This document shows, piece after piece, positions 25,478-34,935 of a stretch of 64,000 nt of DNA (position 1 is its first letter; each line of letters begins with the position of its first letter). The translations under genes and the position numbers were made by a program. The stretch lies in NCBI GenBank assembly GCA_034670065.1, contig JAXMOG010000001.1:1015159-1079158 (forward strand). The letters are read 5' to 3'. Below the pieces are notes generated by a model. The model saw only the letters and a program-made list of their open reading frames with translations, did no database searches and was not told the DNA's origin. The DNA comes from Mesobacterium_A sp034670065. Lineage in GTDB: Bacteria > Pseudomonadota > Alphaproteobacteria > Rhodobacterales > Rhodobacteraceae.

Positions 25478-27100
25478 TTACTCCGCAGGGTGCAGATCAG
25501 GCTGGGCAATGGCGTCGGCGTTGCGCCGACCTGCCAGTCGATCTGTATGGCGTTTTGTCCACGCGTGGGTTTCATCAACATCCTGGAACGGGCCCTTGCG
25601 GATGTATTTCAGCATCAAGCCCATCTCGATGACGAACAGAACGGTGTAGAAAAGGACGAAGCCCGCCAAGGTCAGCCCAACTTCGGTCATCGACAAGGCG
25701 CTGACCGACATGGCTGTTGGCAACACCCCATCCACTGTCCACGGCTGGCGGCCGAATTCAGCCACAAACCAGCCCAGTTCCGCCGCCAACCAAGGCGCGG
25801 GGATCATCCAGACAGCCAAATGCAAGGCAGGGCGTGGAAAGTTCATGCCTTTGAAGGAGGCACGGTAGAAGAAGTACAGCATCGTCCCAATGAATCCGAA
25901 GCCCAAACCAACCATCAGGCGGAATGCCCAAAACAGGGGCCAGACCGTTGGCACGGTGTCGTCGGCTGCGGCTTTGATCTGGGCCTCGGTCGCCTCCAAG
26001 GGATTGTCCACGTATTTTTTCAACAGAAAGGCAAAGCCCAAATCCGCCGAATGTGCCTCGAACGTCGCGATAGTTTCCGGATCAGTTGCATCGCGGTATT
26101 CACGCACATCCAACAAAGCTTCGTACGCCACGAGGCCAGAACGAATACGGTCTTCAGCAGTTGCGACCAGATCATTGATGCCGGGGATCTCTGTGGTTAA
26201 AGATCGGGTTCCGATCAGGCCCATCGCCCAAGGGATTTCGATTGCGTAATGAGTTTCGCGCGCGTCTTGATCGGGAAAACCAACGAGGTTGAACGGTGCC
26301 GGGGCATCATGGGTTTCCCACATCGCCTCGATCGCCGCCAGTTTCATCTTTTGGCTATGAGTGGCCGAATATCCGGACTCATCCCCCAACAGAACGACTG
26401 AAAACGCCGACGCCAAACCAAAGGCTGCACCAACAGTGATAGATCGCCGAGCCAGTTCGGTATGACGTCCTTTCAACAAGTACCAAGCCGATACGCCAAT
26501 CACGAAAACAGAAGCGGTGACATACCCTGCCGAGACCGTGTGCACGAACTTTGCCTGCGCAACTTCGTTGAACAACACGGCAAAGAAATCGGTCATCTCC
26601 ATGCGCATGGTCATCGGGTTAAACTCTGCGCCCACCGGGTTTTGCATCCAGCCATTGGCAATCAAAATCCAAAGCGCCGAAAAGTTTGAACCGATGGCAA
26701 CCAGCCAGGCCACCGTCAGGTGCCCGACTTTGCTTAACTTGTCCCAACCGAAAAAGAACAACCCAACAAACGTGGCCTCCAGGAAGAAGGCCATCAATCC
26801 TTCAACCGCCAATGGCGCGCCAAAAATATCGCCCACATAGTGGCTGTAGTAGCTCCAGTTCATGCCGAACTGGAATTCCATCGTGATCCCGGTTGCGACC
26901 CCAAGAACAAAGTTAATGCCAAACAGCGTTCCCCAAAACTTGGTCATCTGCCGCCAGATCGGCCTGTTTGTCATGACATAGACAGTCTCCATGATCGCCA
27001 CGAGGATCGACAGACCCAACGTCAGCGGCACGAAGAGGAAGTGATACATGGCTGTCATCGCAAATTGTAAGCGCGACAGCTCTACGATCCCGAATTCCAT
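25478..27100 (-). CDS. cydA: Cytochrome bd ubiquinol oxidase subunit I
   Basis: 540 residues. The N-terminus VELSRLQFAMTAMYHFLFVP includes His20, the expected axial haem ligand, and FNEVAQAKFVHTVSAGYV carries the second haem histidine. The periplasmic quinol-binding loop is long (about 240-400), the type that associates with CydX. Subunit I holds three haems and oxidises ubiquinol while reducing oxygen without proton pumping. An FnrL-like site lies upstream at 27188-27201, within the 122-base gap after cydC, so cydABX may have its own oxygen-controlled promoter in addition to any readthrough from cydDC. Confidence 0.97.
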   Translation of the reverse strand: MEFGIVELSRLQFAMTAMYHFLFVPLTLGLSILVAIMETVYVMTNRPIWRQMTKFWGTLFGINFVLGVATGITMEFQFGMNWSYYSHYVGDIFGAPLAVEGLMAFFLEATFVGLFFFGWDKLSKVGHLTVAWLVAIGSNFSALWILIANGWMQNPVGAEFNPMTMRMEMTDFFAVLFNEVAQAKFVHTVSAGYVTASVFVIGVSAWYLLKGRHTELARRSITVGAAFGLASAFSVVLLGDESGYSATHSQKMKLAAIEAMWETHDAPAPFNLVGFPDQDARETHYAIEIPWAMGLIGTRSLTTEIPGINDLVATAEDRIRSGLVAYEALLDVREYRDATDPETIATFEAHSADLGFAFLLKKYVDNPLEATEAQIKAAADDTVPTVWPLFWAFRLMVGLGFGFIGTMLYFFYRASFKGMNFPRPALHLAVWMIPAPWLAAELGWFVAEFGRQPWTVDGVLPTAMSVSALSMTEVGLTLAGFVLFYTVLFVIEMGLMLKYIRKGPFQDVDETHAWTKRHTDRLAGRRNADAIAQPDLHPAE

Positions 27101-27187
27101 ATCTTGTGCTCCAGATATCGGGGGGCGATTCCCACCGAATTTAAATTCTAACTTCAGAATATATCTTGCAGAGCGCAGGCAAAAACT

Positions 27188-27201
27188 TTGATCTGGATCA
27201 A
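27188..27201. promoter_or_regulatory. FnrL/Anr-type binding site upstream of cydA
   Basis: TTGATCTGGATCAA is an exact match to the FNR consensus TTGAT-N4-ATCAA. It is in the gap between cydC and cydA, 87 bases upstream of the cydA start. Oxygen-limited control of bd oxidase by FNR-type regulators is well established in Rhodobacter relatives. Confidence 0.85.
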
Positions 27202-27222
27202 AACTCGTATCAAAAATACGAG

Positions 27223-28860
27223 TTATCGAAGACTGAGGACACGATCTGCGGCGTGTATCTCTGCCCGGCGGTGTGCGGCGATCAGGATCGCAGCTTTGGG
27301 CAGGTAGGATCGCATGCCTTGCAACACTGCGTTTGCGGTTAGATCATCCAGGCCCTCTGTCGGTTCATCCAACAACAGAACTTTCGGACGACGCAGTAAC
27401 ACACGGGCCAAGGTCAGGCGGCGCGCCTCCCCACCGGATAGCCCGTCTCCGCGTGGTCCGATGTATGTGTTCAGCCCATCCCGCGCAGCCAGCGTGGGGG
27501 TCAGGTGAACCGCCGTCAACACTTGCCAAAGCGTGTCATCGTTTGCATCCGGCGCGGCAAGGCGCAGCGCCTCGGCAACTGTTCCCGTCATCAAGACACT
27601 GCGCTGCGGTAACAGCGCTATGTCCCCTCGCAACGCGGTTTCATCCCAATCGGCGACAGATAAGCCGCCCAAGGTAATGCGCCCGCCGGCAACCGAATGC
27701 AAAGCCGCGATCGCCAGCAAAAGCGTTGATTTGCCTGCACCGCTGGGTCCGGTTAGTGCCACGGTTTCTCCTGCTGCAACGGAAAAGCTCAACTGGTCTA
27801 TGATGGGCACCGCAGAGTTGGAACTTTGCAGTGTTACCGCGTCAAGGTGCAACGGCCCGGTCGCAGCGCGCCCTGTCGACATGGTGTCAGACGAATTGAG
27901 ATCACGCGAAACCCTGCGCGCGGCTTCGGCCATCCGCCCCAAATCGCCCGCGGCACGCCGCAAAGGTGCAATCGTTTCAGCCAATGCCAAGGCCGCAAAA
28001 AAGCCGAGCGCGGCAAAAGGCGGCGCAATACTCCCTGCTTGGACCATGGAAATACCCAGCCAGAGCACACCGCCTGCGATCAAAGTGCCCAGCATCTGAA
28101 GTGCAGCACCTGCGATACGTTCTGCCCGGTCCTGTTGCCGTTGCAGGCTGAACCGGCGATCATCTGCTGCGGATATAAAGCCTGCCTGTGCCGTCAATTG
28201 GCCCTGTACCGCCAAATCCCGACGCGCGCCGATCAGATCGATTAAGCGAGAGCGAAAAGCCTGTGCTGCGGCCTCGGCCCGTCGCGACAATGGCGCAGTT
28301 TTTCGGGCGGTTTGCCAAAAAATCAGACCTGCGCCCAAGAGATAGCCCACCAGAATAAACAGCGCGACAGGCAGCCCGACCAGCAGCCACAGCAGCCCAA
28401 ACGTACCCGCCTGAGCCAAAAGACCCGCCAAAACGGGCAATACCAACCGCAGCGGCACACCATCCAAAGCATCAATATCCGCCGTCAGACGGTTGAGCGC
28501 CTGTGCGCCTCGGACCCGCACCATTCTGGGATATGTCGCGCCAAGCATCCCACCCAAAAGCCGCACACGTAAAGCCTCTAGCGCCCGCAGCGTGGCGTCG
28601 TGCGTCAGCAGCCGTTCCCCGTATCTTGCGGCGGCGCGTCCGAGAGCCAAAAACCGCACCATCGCCGACGGACGAAACACATCGAAGACAGCGCCCATAC
28701 CCGCAAGGCCTGCCGCTGCCGCCGCTGTAATAAACCAGCCTGACAGCCCTAGCAGGGCAACGCCCATAGCCAAAACGACAAAGCTCAGGATAGCACCACG
28801 CGAAAGCGCAACGCGTTGCTCCCGGAGGATCAGCAATAATATGCGCCACATAGCTGTCAT
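27223..28860 (-). CDS. cydC: Cysteine/glutathione ABC exporter subunit CydC
   Basis: 545 residues: an N-terminal six-helix transmembrane domain (about 10-310) and an ABC ATPase domain with Walker A GPSGAGKST, signature LSGGEARR and Walker B VLLLDEPTE. CydDC exports thiols to the periplasm and is required for assembly of the bd oxidase. Its start overlaps the cydD stop by four bases, so the two subunits are translationally coupled. Confidence 0.93.
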   Translation of the reverse strand: MTAMWRILLLILREQRVALSRGAILSFVVLAMGVALLGLSGWFITAAAAAGLAGMGAVFDVFRPSAMVRFLALGRAAARYGERLLTHDATLRALEALRVRLLGGMLGATYPRMVRVRGAQALNRLTADIDALDGVPLRLVLPVLAGLLAQAGTFGLLWLLVGLPVALFILVGYLLGAGLIFWQTARKTAPLSRRAEAAAQAFRSRLIDLIGARRDLAVQGQLTAQAGFISAADDRRFSLQRQQDRAERIAGAALQMLGTLIAGGVLWLGISMVQAGSIAPPFAALGFFAALALAETIAPLRRAAGDLGRMAEAARRVSRDLNSSDTMSTGRAATGPLHLDAVTLQSSNSAVPIIDQLSFSVAAGETVALTGPSGAGKSTLLLAIAALHSVAGGRITLGGLSVADWDETALRGDIALLPQRSVLMTGTVAEALRLAAPDANDDTLWQVLTAVHLTPTLAARDGLNTYIGPRGDGLSGGEARRLTLARVLLRRPKVLLLDEPTEGLDDLTANAVLQGMRSYLPKAAILIAAHRRAEIHAADRVLSLR

Positions 28861-30530
28861 GCCTGCCCCCCGATTTGGATGACCCGATCCATGCGACCTG
28901 CCAGAACCGGATCGTGGGTCGCCACAACAAGTGTTGCGCCACGGTCTTTCTGCGCAATCAGCCCATCGGCCACGACCTGCGCTGTTTTCGCATCCAGATC
29001 GGCGGTCGGCTCATCCGCCAAGATCACATCTGGCGCACCGTGGATGGCACGGGCCAAGGTCAACCGACGGGCCTCCCCCCCTGACAAACCACCGCCGGTT
29101 TCGCCCAATCGTGTGTTCAAACCTTGGGGCATCGCGGCCACTACATCTGCGATTGCCGCCTGTTGTAGCGCGGGCGTCGGATCACCGCCCTGCCCCAAGG
29201 TAATATTCTGGCGCAAACTGGCATTCAAAAAATGTGGGGCTTGCGGCATCCATCCAATCCGCCGCCGCCATGCATCGGCGGCTTTGTCCTGCAATGGCTG
29301 GTCGGCCACTCTGACCGTCCCGGTCAACGGCACAACCAACCCCGCAATCACGCGCAAAGCGGATGTTTTGCCAGCCCCGCTTGGACCGACCAATGCCACG
29401 CTTTCACCCGGCGCGATATCGATATCCGGCAACGTCAGGCCACCCGGCAAAGTGCATCCATGCACCGAGATCGACGCGGGGCCAATCAGCGGCTCTGCTA
29501 AGCCACCTTTCCCCAGCAAACTGAGTGTCTGGGCATTGCTCCACGCCGCCAAGTCGATGGACACAGCCTCGGCAGCCGCTTTGTCATGCCACGCCGCTGA
29601 AAGATCTCGCAACGGCTGAAAGAAATCTGGCGCAAGCAACAGCAGAAATATCCCGGCTTGCGCGCTTAACCCATTCCCCCAGGCCCCAAATTCAAGGGCC
29701 CCAAGCAGGGAAAACCCGACATAAACCGCCACCATCGCAACACCTATGGCCGAGAACAGCTCAAGCACTGTTGAAGACAAGAAGGCCACGCGCAACACCG
29801 CCATGGTGCGCTGTCGCAAATCGCCTGCTTGCGCGGCAAACCCCGCCATAACCAAATCATGTGCGCCAAGCAGGCGGATATCAACCAAGGCCGACAAGCG
29901 TTCCACCAGCAGATCGTTCAGACTGCCGATTTCGTTCATTTGTCTCTGGCTGGCTTCCTTCGCCGCAAGACCAACCAAGGCCATAAAAACCGGGATCAAC
30001 GGCCCGGCAACCAGCAACACCAACGCCACCGCCCAAGAGTGCCACAACGCCAGCCCTAAAATGACCACAGGCAAGACCATCACGCGCGTCTGCGCCGGGG
30101 CGTAACGTGTGATGTAAGGTGCCAACAGATCCAGCTTTTCACTTGCCAGCGCCGAGATGCTGCCAGCCCCCCCGAACGGGCTGTCAGACGCGCGCAGCCT
30201 TTCGGTTGCTACGATATGCGCGCGCGCTGTTCGCACAATTGTTTCCGCCGCCGCATCTGTTTGAGTTTCAGCCAATAGCCCAAGGATTGCCCGCAATACC
30301 CCCAGCCCCACAAACAACAGGCCGGCCCAAACAGGGGACACGTCAATCCCCGTCAACAATCCCCCCAATGCACCGGCCACCACCGCCGCCTGAGCGGGCC
30401 AAATTAGATGCGCCAATACGGAAAGCAACGCTGCGCGACGCTGAAATCGGCGCCCCGGTTCCAACCACACTTCCAAAGCCTGTGCTGTGGCTGAACGTTT
30501 CCGGTTTTTGAGCTGTTCGTCGTTTGACAC
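28857..30530 (-). CDS. cydD: Cysteine/glutathione ABC exporter subunit CydD
   Basis: 557 residues. Transmembrane domain about 30-320, with a CydD-like run SDSPFGGAGSISALASEKLDLLAP; ATPase domain with Walker A GPSGAGKTSALR, signature LSGGEARR and Walker B VILADEPTADLD. First gene of the cyd run. An FnrL-like site lies 58 bases upstream (30588-30601) between it and the divergent Rrf2 regulator, suggesting oxygen control. Confidence 0.93.
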   Translation of the reverse strand: MSNDEQLKNRKRSATAQALEVWLEPGRRFQRRAALLSVLAHLIWPAQAAVVAGALGGLLTGIDVSPVWAGLLFVGLGVLRAILGLLAETQTDAAAETIVRTARAHIVATERLRASDSPFGGAGSISALASEKLDLLAPYITRYAPAQTRVMVLPVVILGLALWHSWAVALVLLVAGPLIPVFMALVGLAAKEASQRQMNEIGSLNDLLVERLSALVDIRLLGAHDLVMAGFAAQAGDLRQRTMAVLRVAFLSSTVLELFSAIGVAMVAVYVGFSLLGALEFGAWGNGLSAQAGIFLLLLAPDFFQPLRDLSAAWHDKAAAEAVSIDLAAWSNAQTLSLLGKGGLAEPLIGPASISVHGCTLPGGLTLPDIDIAPGESVALVGPSGAGKTSALRVIAGLVVPLTGTVRVADQPLQDKAADAWRRRIGWMPQAPHFLNASLRQNITLGQGGDPTPALQQAAIADVVAAMPQGLNTRLGETGGGLSGGEARRLTLARAIHGAPDVILADEPTADLDAKTAQVVADGLIAQKDRGATLVVATHDPVLAGRMDRVIQIGGQA

Positions 30531-30587
30531 GCAAACCTCTAAACTTGAATTTCATACTCCACTTAAAGCCAATGGATCAGTGACGAT

Positions 30588-30601
30588 CTGATCTGGATCA
30601 A
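30588..30601. promoter_or_regulatory. FnrL-like site between cydD and the Rrf2 regulator
   Basis: CTGATCTGGATCAA differs at one position from TTGAT-N4-ATCAA and shares its spacer CTGG with the site upstream of cydA. Placed between divergent genes, it could serve either. Confidence 0.7.
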
Positions 30602-30659
30602 TTACAAACCCGCCCCATCGCGCAAAAGTGCCAAAACACTTATCTGTGATGGGACTTTC

Positions 30660-31133
30660 ATGCGCCTGACTACTCGTACGAACCTTGCCTCACGCATCTT
30701 GATGGCCTGTGCCGTCAACGATGGCGTTACCGTGCGCACGTCGGAAATCGCCGAGAAATGCAATGCCTCGGTCAACCATCTGCTGCAAGTTGTGAACCAA
30801 CTGCATGCCAACGGATATATCGAAACGATCCGGGGGCGCAGCGGCGGGCTACGGCTGGCCCGTTCGGCAGAGCAGATTTCCATTGGACAGGTGTTTCGTA
30901 TTTTTGAGGCCGGTGTCCCCTTTGCCGAATGTTTTGACGTGGCAAGCAACACGTGTCCGTTGTCGACCAACTGTCGCTTGCGCACCTATATCGCACGCGC
31001 TGTAGAAGCGTTTTATCACGAGCTAGACATGGTCACGCTAGAAGACCTTGTGAAAGGCAACTGCGGATTGACTGCGCTTTTGGACATGGCTCCGCAGCTT
31101 GAAAACGTCTGCCCCGAGCAACGCAAGCCATAA
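30660..31133 (+). CDS. Rrf2-family regulator, NsrR-like
   Basis: 157 residues. N-terminal winged helix-turn-helix (about 5-62: VRTSEIAEKCNASVNHLLQV) and three clustered cysteines (Cys91, Cys99, Cys105) in ECFDVASNTCPLSTNCRL, the ligands of an Fe-S cluster. The segments VNQLHANGYIETIRGRSGG and VEAFYHELDMVTLEDLV match NsrR proteins, repressors that respond to nitric oxide. Being divergent from cydDC fits nitric-oxide control of the NO-tolerant bd oxidase; RirA/IscR-type sensing is the alternative. Confidence 0.82.
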   Translation: MRLTTRTNLASRILMACAVNDGVTVRTSEIAEKCNASVNHLLQVVNQLHANGYIETIRGRSGGLRLARSAEQISIGQVFRIFEAGVPFAECFDVASNTCPLSTNCRLRTYIARAVEAFYHELDMVTLEDLVKGNCGLTALLDMAPQLENVCPEQRKP

Positions 31134-31438
31134 CTCTGGTTTGCCAGCCCAAGCCGCACGGCCCAGCGCCGAACCGCTGCGCCGGCCCTTTGGGCCAGGA
31201 GCACGGCAATTCTTGAACAATTCCGGACGATCTTCAGTTACGGCAGTTTGCTATGCGCTGTTCACTATCGCAAAGGCGATGATTGATCCCATCGGCAGCG
31301 TGAACATAGACCTCGCCAACTGATTGCCCCCAGACTAACAATGGGGCGAGAATGGCCATTATGGTGCATCCCACTTCGCGTCTGTGGCATCAGGTAAGGA
31401 CATCAATTGAAGAAACGGCACGGATCACGAAAACCGCG

Positions 31439-32608
31439 ATGAGCACCGGCTTGAAACATCCTTGGTTCGTGCTTGCCGGTTTGGCGCTGGGAGTGACCGT
31501 AACCAACGGTTTCGCGCGGTTTGCCTATGGTTTGATGCTGCCTGCCATGAAGACAGAGATGGGTTGGAATTATGCCCAAGCCGGTTGGCTGAACACCGCC
31601 AACGCCTTGGGTTATATTGTCGGGGCGATCCTGACGATGCAGATAATTCGCCATATCTCGCCATCACGTCTGTTTGCCTTTGGGGTTCTGACAACCACTG
31701 TTTCGCTGCTGGCAAACGGCCTTTATGCTGAACTGTGGTGGCAAACGCTGTGGCGCGTTCTTGCTGGCATCTTTGGTGCGATGTCCTTTTCCACGGCGGG
31801 AACGCTGGCGGCGGGGTTGTTTCGTGACGATCACCGCCGCAATGCATTGGCCATTGCCATTCTATTCGGGTCAGGCGGCGGGTTGGGCATTGTGCTTGCC
31901 GGGGCTGCGCTGCCCCTGATGTTTGAGACCTTTGGCACCGACATTTGGTTGATGGGCTGGATATTCATTGGCGGTGTCAGCACGTTGTTCCTGCCACTTG
32001 TTCTTTGGGCGGCTTTGCAACTGCATACTCCGACACTATCGCAAACCACCGCCGTACCCTTGCCTGTACGCCGCATACTGCCGGAATTGGCGGGCTATGC
32101 TGGCTTTGGTTTGGGTTACATCGTTTACCTGACCTTCTTGTCTGCGTGGATGACAGCGCAAGCGGCAAGTGCGGGCTTCATTGCCCTTGTCTGGGTCGTT
32201 CTTGGCGTTTGCATCACGCTTTCACCCATGGTGTGGCGCTCGGTTCTGGCGCGCTATTCGTCTGGCCTGCCGCTTGCGATGATCCTGACAAGTATCGCAG
32301 TTGGGTCCGCGCTGCCCGTGGTGCTGCCCAATGGGCCAGCCTTGCTGATCTCGGCCGTTGCATTTGGGCTGGCGGTGTTTATGGCACCCGGTGCTGTCAC
32401 CAATTTTTCCCGCCAAAACCTGCCACCGGAAAGCTGGGGCCGCGGGATTGGTTTGTTCACCGTGGTTTTCGCCGTATCCCAAACGCTGGGGCCATATGGT
32501 GCCGGTTTGATTGGCGATATGTTTGATAACATCGGTGTCAGCCTGCTGGCCGCCGCGGGGGTGCTGTTGATCGGGGCGGCCATCGCCCTGCTGCAAAAAC
32601 CGCTGTAG
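31439..32608 (+). CDS. MFS permease, YbfB/YjiJ-like
   Basis: 389 residues if translation starts at ATG 31439; the longer reading from 31352 adds a poorly hydrophobic 29-residue tail and neither start has a strong ribosome binding site. About twelve transmembrane helices are visible. LALGVTVTNGFARFAYGLMLPAM is the family-type opening, with GWNYAQAGWLNTANALGY following. Substrate unknown. No operon partner; it converges on the Pr6Pr-like gene, and about 300 bases upstream (31134-31438) I see nothing besides the possible N-terminal extension. Confidence 0.82.
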   Translation: MSTGLKHPWFVLAGLALGVTVTNGFARFAYGLMLPAMKTEMGWNYAQAGWLNTANALGYIVGAILTMQIIRHISPSRLFAFGVLTTTVSLLANGLYAELWWQTLWRVLAGIFGAMSFSTAGTLAAGLFRDDHRRNALAIAILFGSGGGLGIVLAGAALPLMFETFGTDIWLMGWIFIGGVSTLFLPLVLWAALQLHTPTLSQTTAVPLPVRRILPELAGYAGFGLGYIVYLTFLSAWMTAQAASAGFIALVWVVLGVCITLSPMVWRSVLARYSSGLPLAMILTSIAVGSALPVVLPNGPALLISAVAFGLAVFMAPGAVTNFSRQNLPPESWGRGIGLFTVVFAVSQTLGPYGAGLIGDMFDNIGVSLLAAAGVLLIGAAIALLQKPL

Positions 32609-32730
32609 CGTGGCAAACGATCGACGCCGCAGCAATTCTCCGTTGGAATGGCCGGTCTTTACCGAAAAATGAAAGCGCAAACTGATTGCAGTTCCTTCGA
32701 GCGTTCCATGCAGGGCCACCAAAGCGCGCC

Positions 32731-33351
32731 CTACGCATTACGCCGCCCCACAAGCCGTCCCAACGTTGAAAGGATCACCCCCACCACAACAAATGCAAGC
32801 GAAAGACCGACAATGTTAATGCCCAGTGACTGCCAGCCAATCTCGGGAACATTCAGAAATGGGTATGGATAGAATCCGCTAAAACTCCCGCGGACCAAAA
32901 TATACGCGCAATAGAGCAACGGCCAAACGACCCAAAGACCGAGGTCCGCTGCCCGCACCCCCGGTTTTGGCGCAAGGAACAACCACCACAGACCCGAAAG
33001 CAGCGGCACGAATGTATGGGTTCCATGATCCGCCCAAAGCTCGATACCGCTGAGGGTCACCAGATGAGCGAGAAGCGTGTGGTAGATCAGACCGACACAC
33101 ACAATCGAGATGACAATCGCGCGTATGAAACGGCCGGAAACATTCCCTCCGAAGGCTATCCACACCATCAACGCAAACGTCAGTGCATTGGTGAGCAGCG
33201 TAAAATATTGGGCCATATAGGATAGCGCCGCCAAAACAGATGTGGCTTCCTGTAGCCTTAGGTAGAAGCGAACAACCAAGGTGACGGCCGCCACCAAGGC
33301 GATAAAAGCTGCTCCGCGCCGCGCAGCAAGCGAAAGGTCCGACGCTCCCAT
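32731..33351 (-). CDS. Pr6Pr-like integral membrane protein
   Basis: 206 residues from ATG 33351, which has GAGAGG upstream; a TTG at 33366 overlaps the previous stop and is less likely. Six hydrophobic segments are visible, with family-like features YMAQYFTLLTNALTFA, YHTLLAHLV, ADHGTHTFVPLLSGLWWL and the C-terminal FSGFYPYPFLNV. Function of this membrane family in bacteria is unknown. It is immediately downstream of the YbaY/META fusion gene, so co-transcribed. Confidence 0.77.
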   Translation of the reverse strand: MGASDLSLAARRGAAFIALVAAVTLVVRFYLRLQEATSVLAALSYMAQYFTLLTNALTFALMVWIAFGGNVSGRFIRAIVISIVCVGLIYHTLLAHLVTLSGIELWADHGTHTFVPLLSGLWWLFLAPKPGVRAADLGLWVVWPLLYCAYILVRGSFSGFYPYPFLNVPEIGWQSLGINIVGLSLAFVVVGVILSTLGRLVGRRNA

Positions 33352-33362
33352 TGCAATGCCTC

Positions 33363-34772
33363 TCAAAAATAGACGGCTGTAAAGACCGCACGCGCCGCGC
33401 CGGTGTCATCGCTGAAAACAAGAGAGTCACCAACGATATCAAAGCTGCTGACTTCGGAAAGCGTTTGGCCAAGTTGGCGTTCCAGCTCATCCAATGGTGC
33501 GGGACAGGCCATCATTGTGGAAGCCGCTGCGGAAAAGCTGACACTCGCCTCATCAACCTGGACACGGCCCCGCATCAGGTTGCACCCAACAGTTGCCCTG
33601 TATCCCCCGGTCTCACCAGTTTCCAACAGCAGATGTGGCTCTTGCTTTGCGCCATCCGCCGAAACAGCCGTTCCGTCCAACTGATCCAGCCGCCAAAAGG
33701 TGTTGCGCAAACCAGCGTCTGCTTTTTGGCGCTCACAGGACACACCCGGCCGTGTACGGATGAACTTGTTGACAACCACCGTCTGTCGAGCAGGCCCTTC
33801 CATGCCTTCCAGCATAGCGATACCGCCTTCGATCATGACATAAAGCGGCGCGCCGGGTTCAGCGCGATCTGCCAGATAGGCACTCTCTAGCGCCAGATAA
33901 TCGCCTTCGGTGGCAATTGGAAAAACAGTCCCTGTCGTGCATTCCTCGATGATGGCGGCATCCGCCATATAGATCATCATGCCCCCGATCAGCAATTGAT
34001 CAAGGTCCAATGGTTGCAGTGATCCATCGGTTTTCAAGTCACCGTCCAGCGGTTGCCCGGAATTCACATCCACAACCCGCGCACGGCCCTGTGGCGCCGG
34101 GCGGATCATCAACGGCATCTCGGCCCCATCGTGCAAAATGATTGCACCAGGTGTTGGATCGGCCTGCCAGCGCCCAATGCTTGATCGGGTGACTGGTTCC
34201 CCATCGCCGCCATGGAATGTCCGACTAAGCTGAAACGTCTGGTCGGCGGCCATATTCAAATGCCAGTCAACCTCAGTTTCTCCGGTTTTGACCGTACCAA
34301 GATATGTCGCGGGAAGCGTCAAACCGTGTGCAGGACGCACCGCGTTTTCAGCCTTTTCACCCTCTCCGGCAGGATCGCCCTGCCCTGTGGTTGCAGCACC
34401 GACGCGCATCATGACCAAATCGATTTCAGGGTCGGGATTCTTGGGAAAATCTGCGAGTATGGCCGCTGCCGCAAAAAACGGCCGATCTGGCCAGATCACT
34501 TCGGAACGAATGGCATATTGCCCATCCGACGATACGGCATTCTGCGGATAGGCTATCGTGAATGCGTATGGCGGGCCATCAGTCGCCGAAGCGTCAAAAC
34601 GGCCAATCTCAACTTGACCGTTGTTGGAAATGTCAAACAACACTGCGCGAAAAATCGCATCAGCCGGCAGAGCAATTCTTTCACGATATGCCGCCGTACC
34701 GGAAACCTCACCTGCTACGGCGCCAAAGGGAAAAAAACTCATACAAATCAGGACCAAAAATCTTTTCAACAC
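33363..34772 (-). CDS. YbaY / NlpE-like / META-domain fusion protein
   Basis: 469 residues with a signal peptide (about 1-20). Three modules appear in order: YbaY-like (VSGTAAYRERIALPADAIF, about 22-120); NlpE-N-like (LPATYLGTVKTGETEVDWHLNM, then DQTFQLSRTF, about 155-300); META/HslJ-like at the C-terminus (about 355-465: FWRLDQLDGTAV and TMMACPAPLDELE). The NlpE-type CxxC that normally follows the TYLG strand is absent (it reads TVKTGETE). No lipobox cysteine is obvious at the signal cleavage site. Such envelope proteins are tied to stress and metal responses; the specific role here is unknown. Confidence 0.78.
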   Translation of the reverse strand: MLKRFLVLICMSFFPFGAVAGEVSGTAAYRERIALPADAIFRAVLFDISNNGQVEIGRFDASATDGPPYAFTIAYPQNAVSSDGQYAIRSEVIWPDRPFFAAAAILADFPKNPDPEIDLVMMRVGAATTGQGDPAGEGEKAENAVRPAHGLTLPATYLGTVKTGETEVDWHLNMAADQTFQLSRTFHGGDGEPVTRSSIGRWQADPTPGAIILHDGAEMPLMIRPAPQGRARVVDVNSGQPLDGDLKTDGSLQPLDLDQLLIGGMMIYMADAAIIEECTTGTVFPIATEGDYLALESAYLADRAEPGAPLYVMIEGGIAMLEGMEGPARQTVVVNKFIRTRPGVSCERQKADAGLRNTFWRLDQLDGTAVSADGAKQEPHLLLETGETGGYRATVGCNLMRGRVQVDEASVSFSAAASTMMACPAPLDELERQLGQTLSEVSSFDIVGDSLVFSDDTGAARAVFTAVYF

Positions 34773-34935
34773 CGCGTGTTACTCCGAAAAACCAGTGCCC
34801 ATGCCTACGGTGACAGGAAACAAACGTTCAGTCACTCACCAATAGGGCTAAAGAGTCTTCCAGAATGTATGTTTCAATCTGAGTCTTCCAAGGGATTTTG
34901 TGTTAACGTAGGGGCCAGAAAACCCGGGGAAAACA

